DNA of 64,000 nucleotides. It comes from Macrocystis pyrifera. Its lineage: Eukaryota > Sar > Phaeophyceae > Laminariales > Laminariaceae. Of this stretch, positions 1 through 11,470 are shown piece by piece. The notes under the pieces are model-generated. The model was given only the letters and a program-made list of their open reading frames with translations, did no database searches and had not been told where the DNA came from. The translations under genes and the position numbers were made by a program. How positions within the stretch are numbered: position 1 is the stretch's first letter; each line of letters opens with the position of its first letter. The stretch is taken from NCBI GenBank assembly GCA_031763025.1, contig JASSKH010000028.1, forward strand, positions 1,860,001-1,924,000. The letters are read 5' to 3'.

Positions 1-2210
1 GCACTAGCTGGGCCGGTTGCGCTAGTCGCGTCGTGCGGCGCAGCGGAAGAGCGGCGGTTACCGCGTCATGCTCTTGATTGCAATCAACGTGAGAAGAATT
101 CAAAGCGTTAGCGAGAAAAAGAACACAAAAACAAACTCTACAGAAAGTTTGAAGCAAACGACCCATGGAAGGAAAAGGAAAAAGGCCGATCAAGCAGAAA
201 ACCGGAAGCGTCCTGTCGACGGCACCATGTTTAAAGGTTTACCTGGTGTAAATGCAGCGGCACAGTAGCATGGACTCAGAGGCCGATCGATACTATGCAG
301 GGTGCATCAGATTCTTCTCTTGTCTGATCACTCACCACGAAAGGTGCTTGACGGATGCTTGGATGTTATATATTTCTTGTACCGGAAGAAGTTGATTTGC
401 TCGCCTGCTGCCTTCTGACTTCTGGTCCAAGGGGGGTTAGTCATTCCTCAACTAGGCAGGCGACAACGCCTGCCAGGAATGTTATGAGGGGACACTGGCG
501 CTAAAACATAACGCCGCAGCAGGGAACGGGGGATACGATACAGTAGCAATGGACGAGTATGGATCTTTGTGTTACCGGCAGCCCCGAGGCGGTAAAATTG
601 GAGAATTCAAACTTTGGAAATTGGAAAATGGGAAATTTGGATACAATTAAACAGCAGTGGCGTACGCTCGTCGCCTCCCGTCTACTGTTGTGTACTGTTG
701 ATAGTGTACTATTATGGGCTTTGATCTTTAAAAAAAGGGTCACACTCGTAGCTCATATACGGTAGTTGTGTACCAGGTATGAGGTATAATGTGATATGAT
801 GAGGGTACAGAATGCTCCCGCTATTAACAGCAGGTGGTAAGAAATCAAATTGGCGTCGAGGCTAAATTTCTTATTTCGTCACTTTTTGTTCAAAAAGGTT
901 TTCATCCCATTCATTGCCTTCGCCCGTTCTTCCCTCGTCGTCTGGCGTCGGATTGTGCTCCACCACGCTAAGCACGCTGGGCGCTCTCGGTAGTTGGTGT
1001 CTCCAGAGACATACAAAGGCCCATACACAGAGAGAAACGAGCTATCAACATCAACGCTGCTAGTAGTATTCGAAGTTAACCACGAGACCATCGGGGCGAC
1101 CGTAGAGCACGGACTGGCCATTTGGCCATTATTAGAGGTATAGTATGACCCCGAATACTGCGCATAGTTTCTTCGGTCTATAGTTTCTTAGATGTCGTGA
1201 CAAAACGAGCCTCAATGCATTTACGACCAAGTGTCTTATTCGTCATGAAAAACAATCTCATTTTCTTACGACCGGAATATCTTCAGAGCGAGTGCTCTCT
1301 GTATTTGTCCCGTTTGCCGCGCAATGACGCTGCATACTACATACAAGACGAGTGTGCCCGGCGTATGAATGAGCTCACGGCAGGGCACTATATACATACG
1401 TTCGTCTCGTAAAGATACCACCATTGTTATTTGCATTGGCTGTCGTATCGAAAGATTCGATTAAGGATTGAGTTTCGGTACGTTACTATTCAGTTTGCCA
1501 TCTGATACTGTGCCGCGCGTGTTCCACGCATGTCCTTCCGCGTAATACGTTGATAATCCAGAATGCAATGCCTTCAGACATTGGAAGATGTTACCAGTCA
1601 GACCTGAATGTTTTTTGCGGCGAAAATAGATCAGCAATAGTGCAGGCCACCTTATGAATAACTCTACTGGCTCCTGACCGACGCCCCACCAATTTGAAAG
1701 GATGGAGTTTACTTATGCTTTACATTGTGCTCCTCGACCCCCATACATCGCCGCCCTGCGTGCAGGAACTGCTTAGGTGGTAGAACGCATAAAGCATCCA
1801 CTGGCCTCGCTCTCAACCACGCGGCAGCTCCTGGTTCGGACTGGCCCCGTTGACTATTGGCCTGGACGCGTTAGGTAGTCTGGCTCTCCCCGAACGGGCA
1901 GTTTTCCTTCGTCGGAGTTCGTCCGGAAATGCGACGTACCGTTCATAACATGCCGGGTTGAGCTGCTTTCCGAGTTTTTGCTGGGTGGTATGGGAGGTGA
2001 TGATCCGAGCATCGTGTTCCACCAACATCTATACATCCAAATTATCGGACGCCCTCACCTCCTCAGGGCGGAATGCCCAGTCCCTCCAGACTGTCGGAAC
2101 TACCTGAACCATATCATATTCTGTGATTCTGCCGTTGTATCGGAGACCTCTCACTCTCACTCCCTCCCAAATACCATAACTAGCTTAGAGTTCCGATTCC
2201 TATAGGTTCC
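1..2210. other. Intergenic, no gene recognised
   Basis: No reading frame here exceeds about 80 codons and none resembles a protein I know. The only structured elements I see are a hairpin at 442-481 and one TACCAGGTA motif at 771-779. Base composition is mixed, with AT-rich stretches around 350-880 and 1130-1650. Confidence 0.5.
442..481. repeat. Strong imperfect hairpin
   Basis: CATTCCT (442-448) pairs with AGGAATG (475-481), and GGCAGGCG (455-462) pairs with CGCCTGCC (467-474) around a 4-nt loop ACAA. A 6-nt bulge lies on the left arm only. No T-run follows, so this is not an obvious terminator. Its role is unknown. Confidence 0.6.
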
Positions 2211-2349
2211 TCAGTACTTTCTCCCCCAGGCTGCCGGATAGGTCAGCCAGAACTGCAGGAACAGAGTTGCCACCAAGCTCCTTATCGATGCGGACGTCCT
2301 TGTCGCTTCTGTCGTCGACGTTTCGAATCCCCCGGCCTCCGTTGACAAG

Positions 2350-3089
2350 CTATTGATAGCTGGCGGGAAAGCCGCGTAAGCCGGTGCTCCAGTCAGGCCT
2401 CTGCAAAAAACAACGATTGCTCCGCCGTTCCAGAAAGCTCGAGAACCTTTCGAGCATCCACATTGCGACATTATCTGCCTGTCGACAACCTGGCAGGGAC
2501 AGCATCAGGTCCGCTACTCGCTTGGTATACGCCGTCCGCTGCACCATAGGGCCGGTGGCTATGAGGTTGGCATCTTGTTTATCCGGAAATCGTGGCAGCA
2601 TTCGCGCAAGTTGGTCTCGCACGATCTCTTTGGTGCTCACTATCGCGAACTCGTCAGTGCCGACGGGCACCCGAACCACCTTTATCCCTCCCCCGTACGA
2701 TAAGCGGACACCAACCCCGGCCAAAAGTTATATATATTCCGGCGTGAGCTCGTGGCCCTTGAGGGTCCGGGCAAGCCTCTTACCCGGGTTACGGTTGATG
2801 CCCCGCACTGTCAATTATCGATCAAGGAAGGCCTTATCCCTCACCGTGCAGGGTGCTATCTCGTGGGAAGCGATGGTGATGTCGTCAAGGGAAACGCATA
2901 CGATTCGACCGTCTGTGAGACGTATTCCTCACGAACCCCCATAAGCACCGGCCGCAGCAAAACGCAAAACAGACCTGGTCCCATAACGTCTCCTTGTTTT
3001 ACCCCAAGGGAGCATTCCAGCTTAGTCCGTTGTCTCGAGTCCACCAGGAAGAACAGTGATGCGGGCCGCTCGCCATGGCCTCTCGTCAT
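2350..3089 (-). pseudogene. LINE reverse transcriptase palm and thumb region
   Basis: On the minus strand a fragment ending at 2856 contains GVKQGDVMGPGLF, the family's template-grip motif (compare GVRQGDPLGPLLF). One frame over, the catalytic box reads SLDDI, with the two aspartates encoded at about 2878-2886. A following fragment (2724-2350) contains VPVGTDEF and RTAYTKRV, which resemble the post-catalytic part of algal and oomycete LINE RTs. Frameshifts between the template motif, catalytic box and thumb show it cannot make an intact enzyme. Confidence 0.65.
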
Positions 3090-3407
3090 AGCGCTTGGTG
3101 ACTAACAACCCTGTCAGCGCTGGCATCTAAGCCACCACGTGCTCGAGTATGGGCTCCCGTAGGACCGAGCTGGTCGCGTTAGACGGGCCCGTCAAGACTA
3201 TCCAATTGCCTGCCTCGTGGTGTATGGGCGCGTAACGCTACCAGCTCCACCGCTCCAGAGACCCCAATCCCACACTGCGTTGCCTCGAGATTAAGCTATT
3301 TCATACGCTGTCTCCACTTCTCCCATTGTTCCTGCGGCAATACAGCGCCTCCACGTCATCCCCACACAAACCGGGCGGAAGTTTCTCCCCTGGGCCGTGA
3401 GGTTTGA

Positions 3408-3770
3408 CTACAGGGTGAGATCCCAAACCCCTGGCGAGAAAGCGGGCTCATCAACACTCCTCCAGAAAGCTCCGATGCTGTTGCCGAAGTGTTCCTGGCC
3501 GAATTTAGTGTTGACGAAAGACTGCAAGCTCGATAAACGCAGACCATCACTCCCTGCTCCTGACAGCGCTTTGTGATATTCAATGACCTCGAAAAATAGC
3601 TGAGGATTTAGTTCTCCTCCCGGGAGCCACGTGGGGCCACTCCCTTGGCATGATTCGGTCACATGTGCCACCTTAGCTGCCGCTACTGCTTTCTGGACGG
3701 AACTTCGGTCTTCTTCCGGGAATTTCGCCTTCGCTGTTGTCCGAGTGGTGCCTCGTTGCCGGACGCACAC
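3408..3770 (-). pseudogene. LINE reverse transcriptase N-terminal (fingers) fragment
   Basis: A 120-codon minus-strand fragment contains SGAGSDGLRLSSLQS, the typical 'SGAGPDGLR' finger motif of this LINE type. It is followed by an FG..HFG...FWR stretch that normally precedes the palm. It lies directly upstream, in element orientation, of the palm fragment at 3089-2856 but in another frame. It is inactive. Confidence 0.65.
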
Positions 3771-3940
3771 CTTTCCGCGACAAGGCCTCGCGCTGCTACT
3801 GTTACCCCCCTTGGTGCTGGCTCACTAACGCGGTTCGGGTGGGCGCCGTCTTTTGCTTCGCGGAATGGTTCCCTGGAGACGTGTGGCCATTCCTTCGGTG
3901 TACTCTGTAAGCCATGGGATATTCGTGGCTGAGTCCCTGC

Positions 3941-4020
3941 ATTCGGCAGACCTGAGATTCACCATCCGATCCAATCGCACATTCGGCAGACCTGAGATTC
4001 ACCATCCGATCCAATCGCAC
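3941..4020. repeat. Exact 40-bp tandem duplication
   Basis: The 40 bases at 3941-3980, starting ATTCGGCAGACC, are repeated without mismatch at 3981-4020. It lies inside the degenerate LINE, so it is a recent local duplication, or an assembly artefact, in dead sequence. Confidence 0.9.
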
Positions 4021-4323
4021 GTCCTGTGAGTGCAGCAGGCCTAGGAGAATGCTTGAGGGTCCACAAGAGCGAGTCTGGAGTATTAGGGCTCCGGCGCGGC
4101 CGGTGTGCGCCCAAAGAGCGGTTAACAAGGCCAAACGTGTGGGTGACAAGCTTAGCGTGAGTAGTTGCCAGCCTCGGCTGCAAACTGATGACTGTGATAA
4201 ATCGCATTTGGAGGTTATTCAAGTTTACTCTGTCTAGGGGTTCTGCCACCGCTAACTTCTCTTGGTCCCAAGGGTAGTATAGCCCTTCGCGATGCCCCTC
4301 GTCGTCCTCTTCGGGCCTCCCTC

Positions 4324-4566
4324 TTAGGGAAGCGATTGAATCGCGAAGATCATTTCCACCCCCGCGCATATCGTGTCGATGACGTGGTTTTCTGTCCCCG
4401 CACAGTAGACATACCCGCGGTGTCCCTGATAAACCGTTGCTGTACAAACCCCGCGCGCTAGGCACTCATGGTTCCCGCCAAGGGAGGCGTACCGCCGTGC
4501 CCTTCTTCTCCCCTGAACCTCAGCAGATCTATCACGTGCCCTTCCACGTAGTGGTTCCCCCTCCAC
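4324..4566 (-). pseudogene. Decayed zinc-knuckle region of the LINE
   Basis: Two overlapping minus-strand frames together carry a Cys-x2-Cys..His..Cys arrangement (CLLCG in one frame, GTENHVIDTIC in the other), as in retroelement zinc knuckles. The spacing deviates slightly from CCHC and the pieces are split by a frameshift. The position just upstream of RT fits a nucleic-acid-binding region. Low information content, so tentative. Confidence 0.35.
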
Positions 4567-4771
4567 CGGTCAGGCCCGCTGCCTTCCCCTGTGGGATTTT
4601 TCCCTCCGCGTCCTCGTCTCTGCGGCCCGGCCGCCGGTCGTTGGGAATAGAGCGATTCCCTCCCCCTCTGTGTGATGTTCCCCTGCCCCTACCGGTACCT
4701 CTCCCCACACTGGTGTATCGTGCCCCTCGTCTTCGCTCAGGTGGTCTGCTTCGCTTGCCCCTCCCAGTCAC

Positions 4772-4773
<2 letters not shown>

Positions 4774-4803
<30 letters not shown>
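4774..4803. repeat. Poly-C run (30 nt)
   Basis: Thirty consecutive C. Long poly-C/G runs recur in this window (43263-43288, 44209-44296, 50500-50524). The exact length is unlikely to be reliable in any assembly. Confidence 0.9.
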
Positions 4804-5230
4804 TGCCCGTCCGACATAAAGTTCCCGGTGGTGCCAAAGCGGTCCTTAGTCGGGCCTAGGTATCAACTGGTAGCTGCAGATTCGCCTCCTCCTCCATCTC
4901 TGCCGCCTTGACTGCCGTCCGTGCTTCCCCTTGTTGTGCGTCCTTGGGCCTTCCCCCCATCGAGTTGCTGCCCAGCTCGAAGGGTCCCTCTTTCTGCCGG
5001 GAAGGTTTGACGATCGGGAACCGAGGAAGTGCCCTCGTTTCGCTCAGCGCTTGTCGTAAGTTGATACACCATCTCGGCAAGCGCTCATCCCAACCAAGGT
5101 CAAGGTTTAGCAGGATTTTTAGCACGTAGGAGCCGATACAGACCCGTCTTCTCTGAAGGCCCATTTTACCGTCTTGGGTTCGAACTTTGGAGACACGGAT
5201 CAGTTCGTGTGTAGCGATCAACGACTTGTG

Positions 5231-8200
5231 GCCAACCTAGTAGGCGACGGCACTCAATGGCAGCCCCTGAAGGTAGACCTAAGGTGTCACAGAACAGGGC
5301 AGACAGGACGATGCTGTTTCACTGTGTCGCTGGGCTCGCAGCATGTCCTCGCACGCGCTGTATACACCGGTGCTTTCGTAGTCGGTCTGACACCGCTAAG
5401 ATGGTTCCCGACTTACTGTCGTCGCGAACCGTGGGGCCTCACGCGTCCTCGATCAGCTCCCGTCGTCGTCTTCGATCATGGGCATTTCTCGGACAAGTTC
5501 CGCCGGGTAGCTAGTCGTCCCACTAGCCACGCTGATGGTTATTCGAAGCAAGGTCGCCGGTCTGCGTTTCCGAGTGCAACGTGTTCTGCACAGACCAACA
5601 TGAAATGGCCGTGTGCCCGCCCTTCATGGTCGCACTGTACCTGTACTGGTGAACTGCTGCCCCCCGGACCGCCGCATGGCTCCCCCAAGACCCGCCCGCA
5701 GTAAACGCATAGTTCGTCTCCTGTCACTGTTACCGGTCTGCCTCGCAATCGCCATCCTCTATCTCGTTCGTTCCCCTCATCACCTGCCCCCGACGACACA
5801 CCCTCCCAAGGCCGCGTCATGCGGAGCTGTTGACCGCCGCTCTCATAGGCAGCGTTGTCAATCCGCATGTGGAGCCGCGGCAAGAAGTCCACCAAGTGAA
5901 CTTCGCCTCGGCAGTCCGGCCTTCCCGCTCACTGCAGCCCCGGACCTGTCGTTACGGGCGTCAGCCGCCTTCTCGGCAGAGCACGTACGTTGGACGGACG
6001 ACCCAGCCCGAAACGCTGAACGTGTCATATGTCTCCATGTTCTCACCACATACCCCACTTCGCATTCGTATTTTTTTGCGGAGTCGACGTACGGCGCCAA
6101 TCCTCGTCAGCACCTTCTTCTCCCCTTTACAGCTCGTTTTAAAGTCTACCACTCCCTGCGAAGTGGTTGATTCCGGGAAGAAATTTGGAGCTTGTACGAC
6201 CCTTGCCGCCAAATATATGTATCCGCAGGCTCGAAGCGTCAAAAACGATGAGTATCTGGCCCGTGAGGGGGCGCAAAGTAATATGTTGACGCCCCGAGCG
6301 TGAGGTGGTATTTGGGTAAATTCGACCGTTGTAATATTCCGGTTGCACTATGAACTGAGTCTTCCACAAACCCAAGCGCATAACGTAGGTGCAAACAAAA
6401 TAAGAAGGCCACCCACTCAAAGGTCCCTTCCTCCACCACTCCGTGTTATATTCCGCAGACAACGGCGCTATCCCTTGCTGTGGACCTTGCTGTAGTTGAC
6501 AACGCCCTTCGTGCCGTCTTCTCCTCGCGTGCCGGTATCCGGTGTTAACACGGCCGACATCCCCTCGTCGTCGTGCTCCTGCGGCGCTCGCTAGTCAGAC
6601 TGGCCTTCCGTTGCGAGCGTCCGGCACGTGGGACCCTCATGTCAGTTTCTGCCCAAACACGGAGAGCACTATAACACGGTAGATCAAGGCTGCGAGTGCA
6701 ACAATCAAGGCGCTCCTGTGAGTCACCTAACGCTTCGTTGCTCACGCCGCATTGTTTCTCCTCTTCCCCTTGCGGTCATCGTGACCTTAATGGCGTGGGT
6801 GATGGTAGCAGCAGTAGCAACGGCGCCGATGCGGACACTGGCACTGGTGCCATACCTGTCTCCGCCGTTGGTGGCCGAACCGGCGGCGGTAATGGCGACG
6901 GTGCCGACGATCACCCCGTCACCCGGGTGAGTAACGGTGCGGGCAGATATATCGGCGACGATTGCATCAACGGAGACTGTTCAGGCCCTAGAACCACCTC
7001 CGCAATCAGAATTGGCGGTGAGGGACGAGAGATGTTCGATATCGAAGGCGACGCCTGCGGTTGCGGTGGAGGTGGTTGGGAGGACAGCAACGTAATAAGA
7101 GGTAGCGGAAGCGTCCCCTCCGGAGCTAGAGTATGCGACAGCCTCCCCGATACCGGCGGTGTCTCTAGAGTCAACGAGACTGTCAGCTGTAGCTGCTGTG
7201 AGCACGTGGTGGCGATGGGGATGGCGATGGTGACAACGGACATGACAACGGCGATAGCGGCGGGCCCCTTGTCCCCAAAGAAGCCAATGGCGGCTGTAGC
7301 GGCAACTGAGCTATCGGCGGTATCACCATATTCCCCACCTGCGAGAGGAGCGGTGGTGGCGGCGGTGGTATCGGAGGTAGTGGCGGTGGCTAATACGGCG
7401 GTAGTCCCCAGCGGTGGTGGTAGCGGTGATTGCGGGGGCGGCAAAAACCCGCCCCCCTGACCTTGTGTCGCACCCGCTGTTGAAAGGGTTAGGGGAAGGA
7501 TTACTGGCTATCTCGCACGGTGTAGTTCGCCGCTGTTGCTGCTGTGGTGATGATGACTACGGCGGTTGTGGTGGTGGCGATGCACCAGCCTCTCTCCTTC
7601 TACAGGCAGCGTATGCTGTTTCTCAATCGCCTGGGTGGTGCCCGCCTGTGTGGCGGGCGGCGACGCTTCCGAAGGCCCAATGGCAGGTGACAAGGGCTCC
7701 TCCAGCGATATTGCAGATGCCTCGTCATGTCCAACCCCCAATGACAGCGGCACCAATGATGAGGACGATGGGGCAGGTGCAACAGGTCGTGGCGGCCTAT
7801 TCGTCTGAAGCGGCAGCATCTCCCTACGTGCTTTATCCACCGTCGGCGGCGACGTCAAAACTTTCCTCGTTTTTGGCGCTGACAGCAGCAGTTCCGCCGT
7901 CGATGAAGGGCGAGGCGGGTCTTCCGATGGTGGCCAGTTGTATGCCTGCCCCCGTTCCACGCCCCTCCCTGGGGTCCTGCCCCTCGTAATATTTTCCCGT
8001 GTGCACGCCGCCGTCCTAGTGGAGATACGCCCTTGTGCGGGCTCTCTTGTTGCTACCCTCCAACTTTCGACACTTTCTACTCTCACAGCTGCGGGTGAAT
8101 CTAGTTGCGCTGTCCCAGGGGTCTCCTGCCGTACGTTGTGCCGTTAGTAGTTTGGCCATCGCTCTCCCGTTCCCCTTTTAGTCTCCTCCTTCTACACTCT

Positions 8201-9639
8201 TGGTACGTTAAACTCCCTTCCGCGCAAGCGTGGATTGCCCGGAGTGTGAGGCAGGCCTCCGCGTTTTCACATACCCCGAGGTCGACATATTGAAATCCCG
8301 GTGTGCTCCTCATGGCAACGAAGGGGGGGAAGTTGATCCCGTGGCACCAGCAGCCCTCTCCCACCGGCGCATTTTCTTTCCCGTCGTTATCCCGTGTGAG
8401 CGCCGTGGTCGAGCCTGCTGGTCCACCACCACCGCCTCGGGTGGTCCTACCTGCGCCTCCAGAGCTTCCTACGGTCCCCGACCGTGGGGCGAGGGCTTTG
8501 CCTCTGTCCACGTCCATGGGCGTTGGCCCTCTTCCCCTGTAGAACTGATTGAGAGCGCCAAGGGGTGTGGGAGTTCCCCCCTCAACATCGCTTCCGTACT
8601 AGCCACTTCGACCGGTCGTCCCCTGTACGTACTCTCCCTTTCAAGTCCTCCCACCAGTCGAGGGTCCCGACCTTGGCCCTACATCTGCCGATGATAGGCT
8701 TAAAGGAGTCTTAACATCCACGAAGGGCGTGGCAAGTGCCATTGACTCTTGTCGTTTCTACCGCTCCTCCTACCCTACCCCCTTGTGGCTTCAAACTAAC
8801 CAAACCCCTTCGAGGGCGAATGGCCTCGAGCGGCGATTCTAGGCTTCTTTCGCGAAGGTGACCCTAGGCCGCCGACGCGAGCGCGTCACCCCCCCCCTGT
8901 TGGGCGGGAGGGTAGACGGTCACCTACATCAAAGAGTGTCTACCCAAGGTGCACCTCGTGCGTGGAAGTGCCACCTTCCACCCCTCGGATCCCTGCTCAA
9001 TCCCCCATGATGTGACGGAGGCAAGTGACACCTCGACCACGAACGTAGCCGTGGTGAAGGTTTGTCACCTGAAGGGAACTGCCCTCTCTCCCACGAGGGC
9101 GAGGAGAACTGAGAACTACTTGTGTCCCCCACCGCTGACGTCCCTGGCGTTTTCCGTTAGTGAAGCCTTTCCAGCGCGGAAATAGTCACCCCAATCCCCG
9201 CGCTGATCCACGCCGACGTAGTCGACTGCCGCCGTCGTCCCGCCCGTGAAAAGGCCTCCTCGAGGGCCACAGCTGGTGCACCGTTCGTCGAGCTCCTTGC
9301 TTGGTCTTCCTGGATGTTCCCCACTGTGCTGCTACCCGGCGTCTGTAAGGGTGGCGCGTCTTCTTCTCCTTTCACAGGCGGCCTGAAGTGCTGAAGCCCA
9401 GTAGACAAAGGAGTACGGGCGGGGAGACCTGCCTGGGGTCCCACCGCCGCCATCCTACCTGCACTGCCATGGGTCTTCAAGGCGCGGGTAAAACTCGGCC
9501 CGCCCCCCTCCTTACGTGACTCTCCGGTACCCGTCCCCCCGCCATATCATCGACTCTCTTCTCCTTGCCCCTCAGTTCAACCTCTTTCCTCCGCTATCTA
9601 TTCTCGATATTCTTCCCCCACCCCCACCACGGTCGGGCT
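5231..9639. other. GC-rich low-complexity DNA, possible remnants of a LINE 5' part
   Basis: Long open frames occur on both strands, but they come from GGN/NCC-type triplet bias (strongest at 6770-7600) and are mutually overlapping, so I do not call genes. A minus-strand frame at 5895-5539 has several Cys/His residues (CVYCG, CDHEG, CAEH) that could be a zinc-binding remnant. Another at 8517-8101 has scattered Cys. Either could be the 5' region of the neighbouring LINE. None has a convincing start, domain or splice pattern. Confidence 0.45.
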
Positions 9640-10150
9640 GGCGTCGGTTGGCACCGACACTGTAATACATGCCGCTCACTGCTTGAGCTAGACGACCAGG
9701 GTACCACTTTTCTTTTTTCGGCGGTCGGCCACAGCTTGTGGTCGAGTTAGATCATTTGTGCGGGGTGAAGACCCTTAACTCCGCACATGGAGAATGATCG
9801 CCATCACTCAGTGCTAATGGTAAGGCACCCAAGAGGCAGTGGAGGCAGTTACATAATACTCCTATTGCTGTCTCTGGAAGTGGCTGCACCGGAAATTAAA
9901 TTAACTCGTTGAAGCTGTCATCAATACGCAAGTCCGCCTCACAACTGGTTCTTAGTAGAATGCAGCTCAACCTTTATGCGACTCGCCGGACACCTCACGG
10001 CGCTTCACATTTGATGCAAGCAATGTCTGCCTGGTTGGTAAAAACCTGATACGCTAAGTCCCGGCGTTGTAGGGATGCGAGGGTCTATGGTCATACGACT
10101 ACGGGCATGCATGAGATCGAATACTTCTCCCTTATCGAGCACACACACCC
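9640..10150 (+). repeat. Repeat B, tandem unit 1
   Basis: First of three adjacent direct repeats of about 490 bp. Shared landmarks in order are GAGCTAGAC, a T-rich patch, GGTCGAGTTAGATC, CCTTAACTCCGC, AAGGC.CCCA, CTTAGTAGAATGCAGCTC, TGTCTGCCTGGTTGGT, TTGTAGGGATGCGAGGGTC and the end signature CTACGG.CATGCATGA. No coding capacity is evident. Sequence identity between units is high but not exact. It is probably a non-autonomous mobile element or satellite. Other copies lie at 35920-36060 and on the minus strand at 45462-46000, 46710-46960 and 63082-63290. Confidence 0.75.
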
Positions 10151-10157
10151 CACCAGC

Positions 10158-10625
10158 TACGACGCTGTGAAACACGCCTCTCACTGCGTGAGCTAGACAA
10201 CCAGGTACCGTTTTTTTTTGTTTTGCTGTTTGCCGGTCACCACGGCTGGCGGTCGAGTTAGATCATTTTTTAGCCGGGAGAACCTAAACTCCACCCAAGG
10301 GGGGTGATCGTGTCACGCAGCGTGGAAAAAGGCACCCACGATGTAGAAACGTAGTGAAACCATTGCTGTCTCTGTAAGTGTCCGCACCAGGAAATAAGTC
10401 AGTTCATTGACGCTGTCGCCCATGAGTAAGGCCGCCTTACGAGCAGTTCTTAGTAGGATGCAGCTCACTCTTCATGCGACTCGCCAGACACCTCACGACG
10501 CGCGCTTGGTGCAAGCAATGTCTGCCTGGTTGGTGAACACCCCACATGCTAAGTCCCGGCGTTGTAGGGATGCGAGGGTCAATAGTTATACTACTACGGC
10601 CATGCATGATACTGAGCACACACAC
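10158..10625 (+). repeat. Repeat B, tandem unit 2
   Basis: Same landmarks as unit 1, from GAGCTAGACAACCAGG to CGGCCATGCATGATACTGAG, ending in a short (CA)n tail. Unit 2 is separated from unit 1 by a similar CA-rich stretch (ACACACACCCC). Confidence 0.75.
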
Positions 10626-10639
10626 ACACCAATTCTATA

Positions 10640-11140
10640 AATTGTATAGATTGGGTTGGCGTTCATTGGCAACGACGCTGTAAAACGAGCCAATCACCGA
10701 GAGAGCTAGACAACAAAGTACTGTTTTGTTCTGTCTGCTTTGTTGGCGGTCTAGGCTGGCGGTCGAGTTAAATCCTTTGCGGGGTGGAGAACCTTAACTC
10801 CGCTCAACGGGAACAATCTTATCACGCAGTGTGTAACACGTATACGGTAAGGCGCCCACGAGGCAGTTACATAGTGTACCCATTGCTGCCTTTGGAAGTG
10901 GCCACAACAGAAACCAAATCATTTTATTCGACGTTGCCACCCACATGCAAGATTCCCGCTTCACAAGCAGTCCTTAGTATGATGCAGCTCGCCCTTCATG
11001 CCACTAGGCGAGAGACTCACGGCGCTTCGTAATTGGCGCCAGCAGTGTCTGTATGGTTGGTGAAAACCAGACGTTCTCCGTCCCACCATTGTAGGGATGC
11101 AAGGGTCTATGGTCATACGACTACGGCCATGCAATACATG
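10640..11140 (+). repeat. Repeat B, tandem unit 3
   Basis: Third unit, from the TTGGGTTGGCG start through GGTCGAGTTAAATCC to CTACGGCCATGCAATACATGAG. It is followed directly by a C/T-rich tract of more than 300 bases. Compared with units 1 and 2 it shows several substitutions but the same order of landmarks. Confidence 0.75.
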
Positions 11141-11470
11141 AGTGCACCCCCTCTCTGCCCCACGCCCCGTCCCCCCCCCCACCCTCCCCATCGCCCCAAA
11201 TCCCCCCCCCTCTTCCTACGTTCCTTTTACTTCCTCCTTCTCTTCTCCCCACCGCACTCCTCAGTCTTCCTCCTCTCCCTTCATCAATTATCCGCCCTGT
11301 TCTTCCTCCTCCTTCTCTCCCTAAACCACCCCTCCGCCCCCCTCGTCCCCATCCGTCCCTCATCATCCTCTTCCTCTCGTATACTTCTGCTCTCTCTCCT
11401 TCTTCTTCGCCCCCGCAGCTCCACCCCCGTCCTGCCGCTCCTCCATCTCTCCTCCTGTGCTATGATGCCT
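11141..11470 (+). repeat. Pyrimidine-rich tail following repeat B
   Basis: About 330 bases composed almost only of C and T, starting with C-runs and changing to TTCC/CTT mixtures. It sits at the 3' end of repeat B unit 3. Other repeat B copies also end in C-rich tracts, so it may belong to the element. Confidence 0.6.

Larger units (their letters stand above)
2211..5230 (-). mobile_element. Degenerate non-LTR retrotransposon (LINE), minus strand
   Basis: Successive minus-strand fragments read, 5' to 3', as a basic N-terminal region (about 5220-4860), a cysteine/histidine cluster (about 4470-4330), reverse-transcriptase fingers (3770-3408), palm (3089-2856) and thumb-side region (2724-2350). 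The order matches LINE ORF2-type polyproteins, but every piece lies in a different frame, so the copy is dead. No target-site duplication, poly-A tail or endonuclease domain was recognised, and both ends are approximate. The assignment rests on RT motifs listed in the sub-entries. Confidence 0.65.

Noticed and set aside
442-481. Rho-independent-type terminator
   Set aside because: A strong hairpin but no T-run, and the genome is eukaryotic.
6696-7460. 254-codon plus-strand ORF rich in Gly, Asp and Asn, and a 177-codon minus-strand ORF opposite it
   Set aside because: Both come from GGN/NCC triplet bias. They overlap, lack motifs and splice context, and neither looks like a natural protein start.
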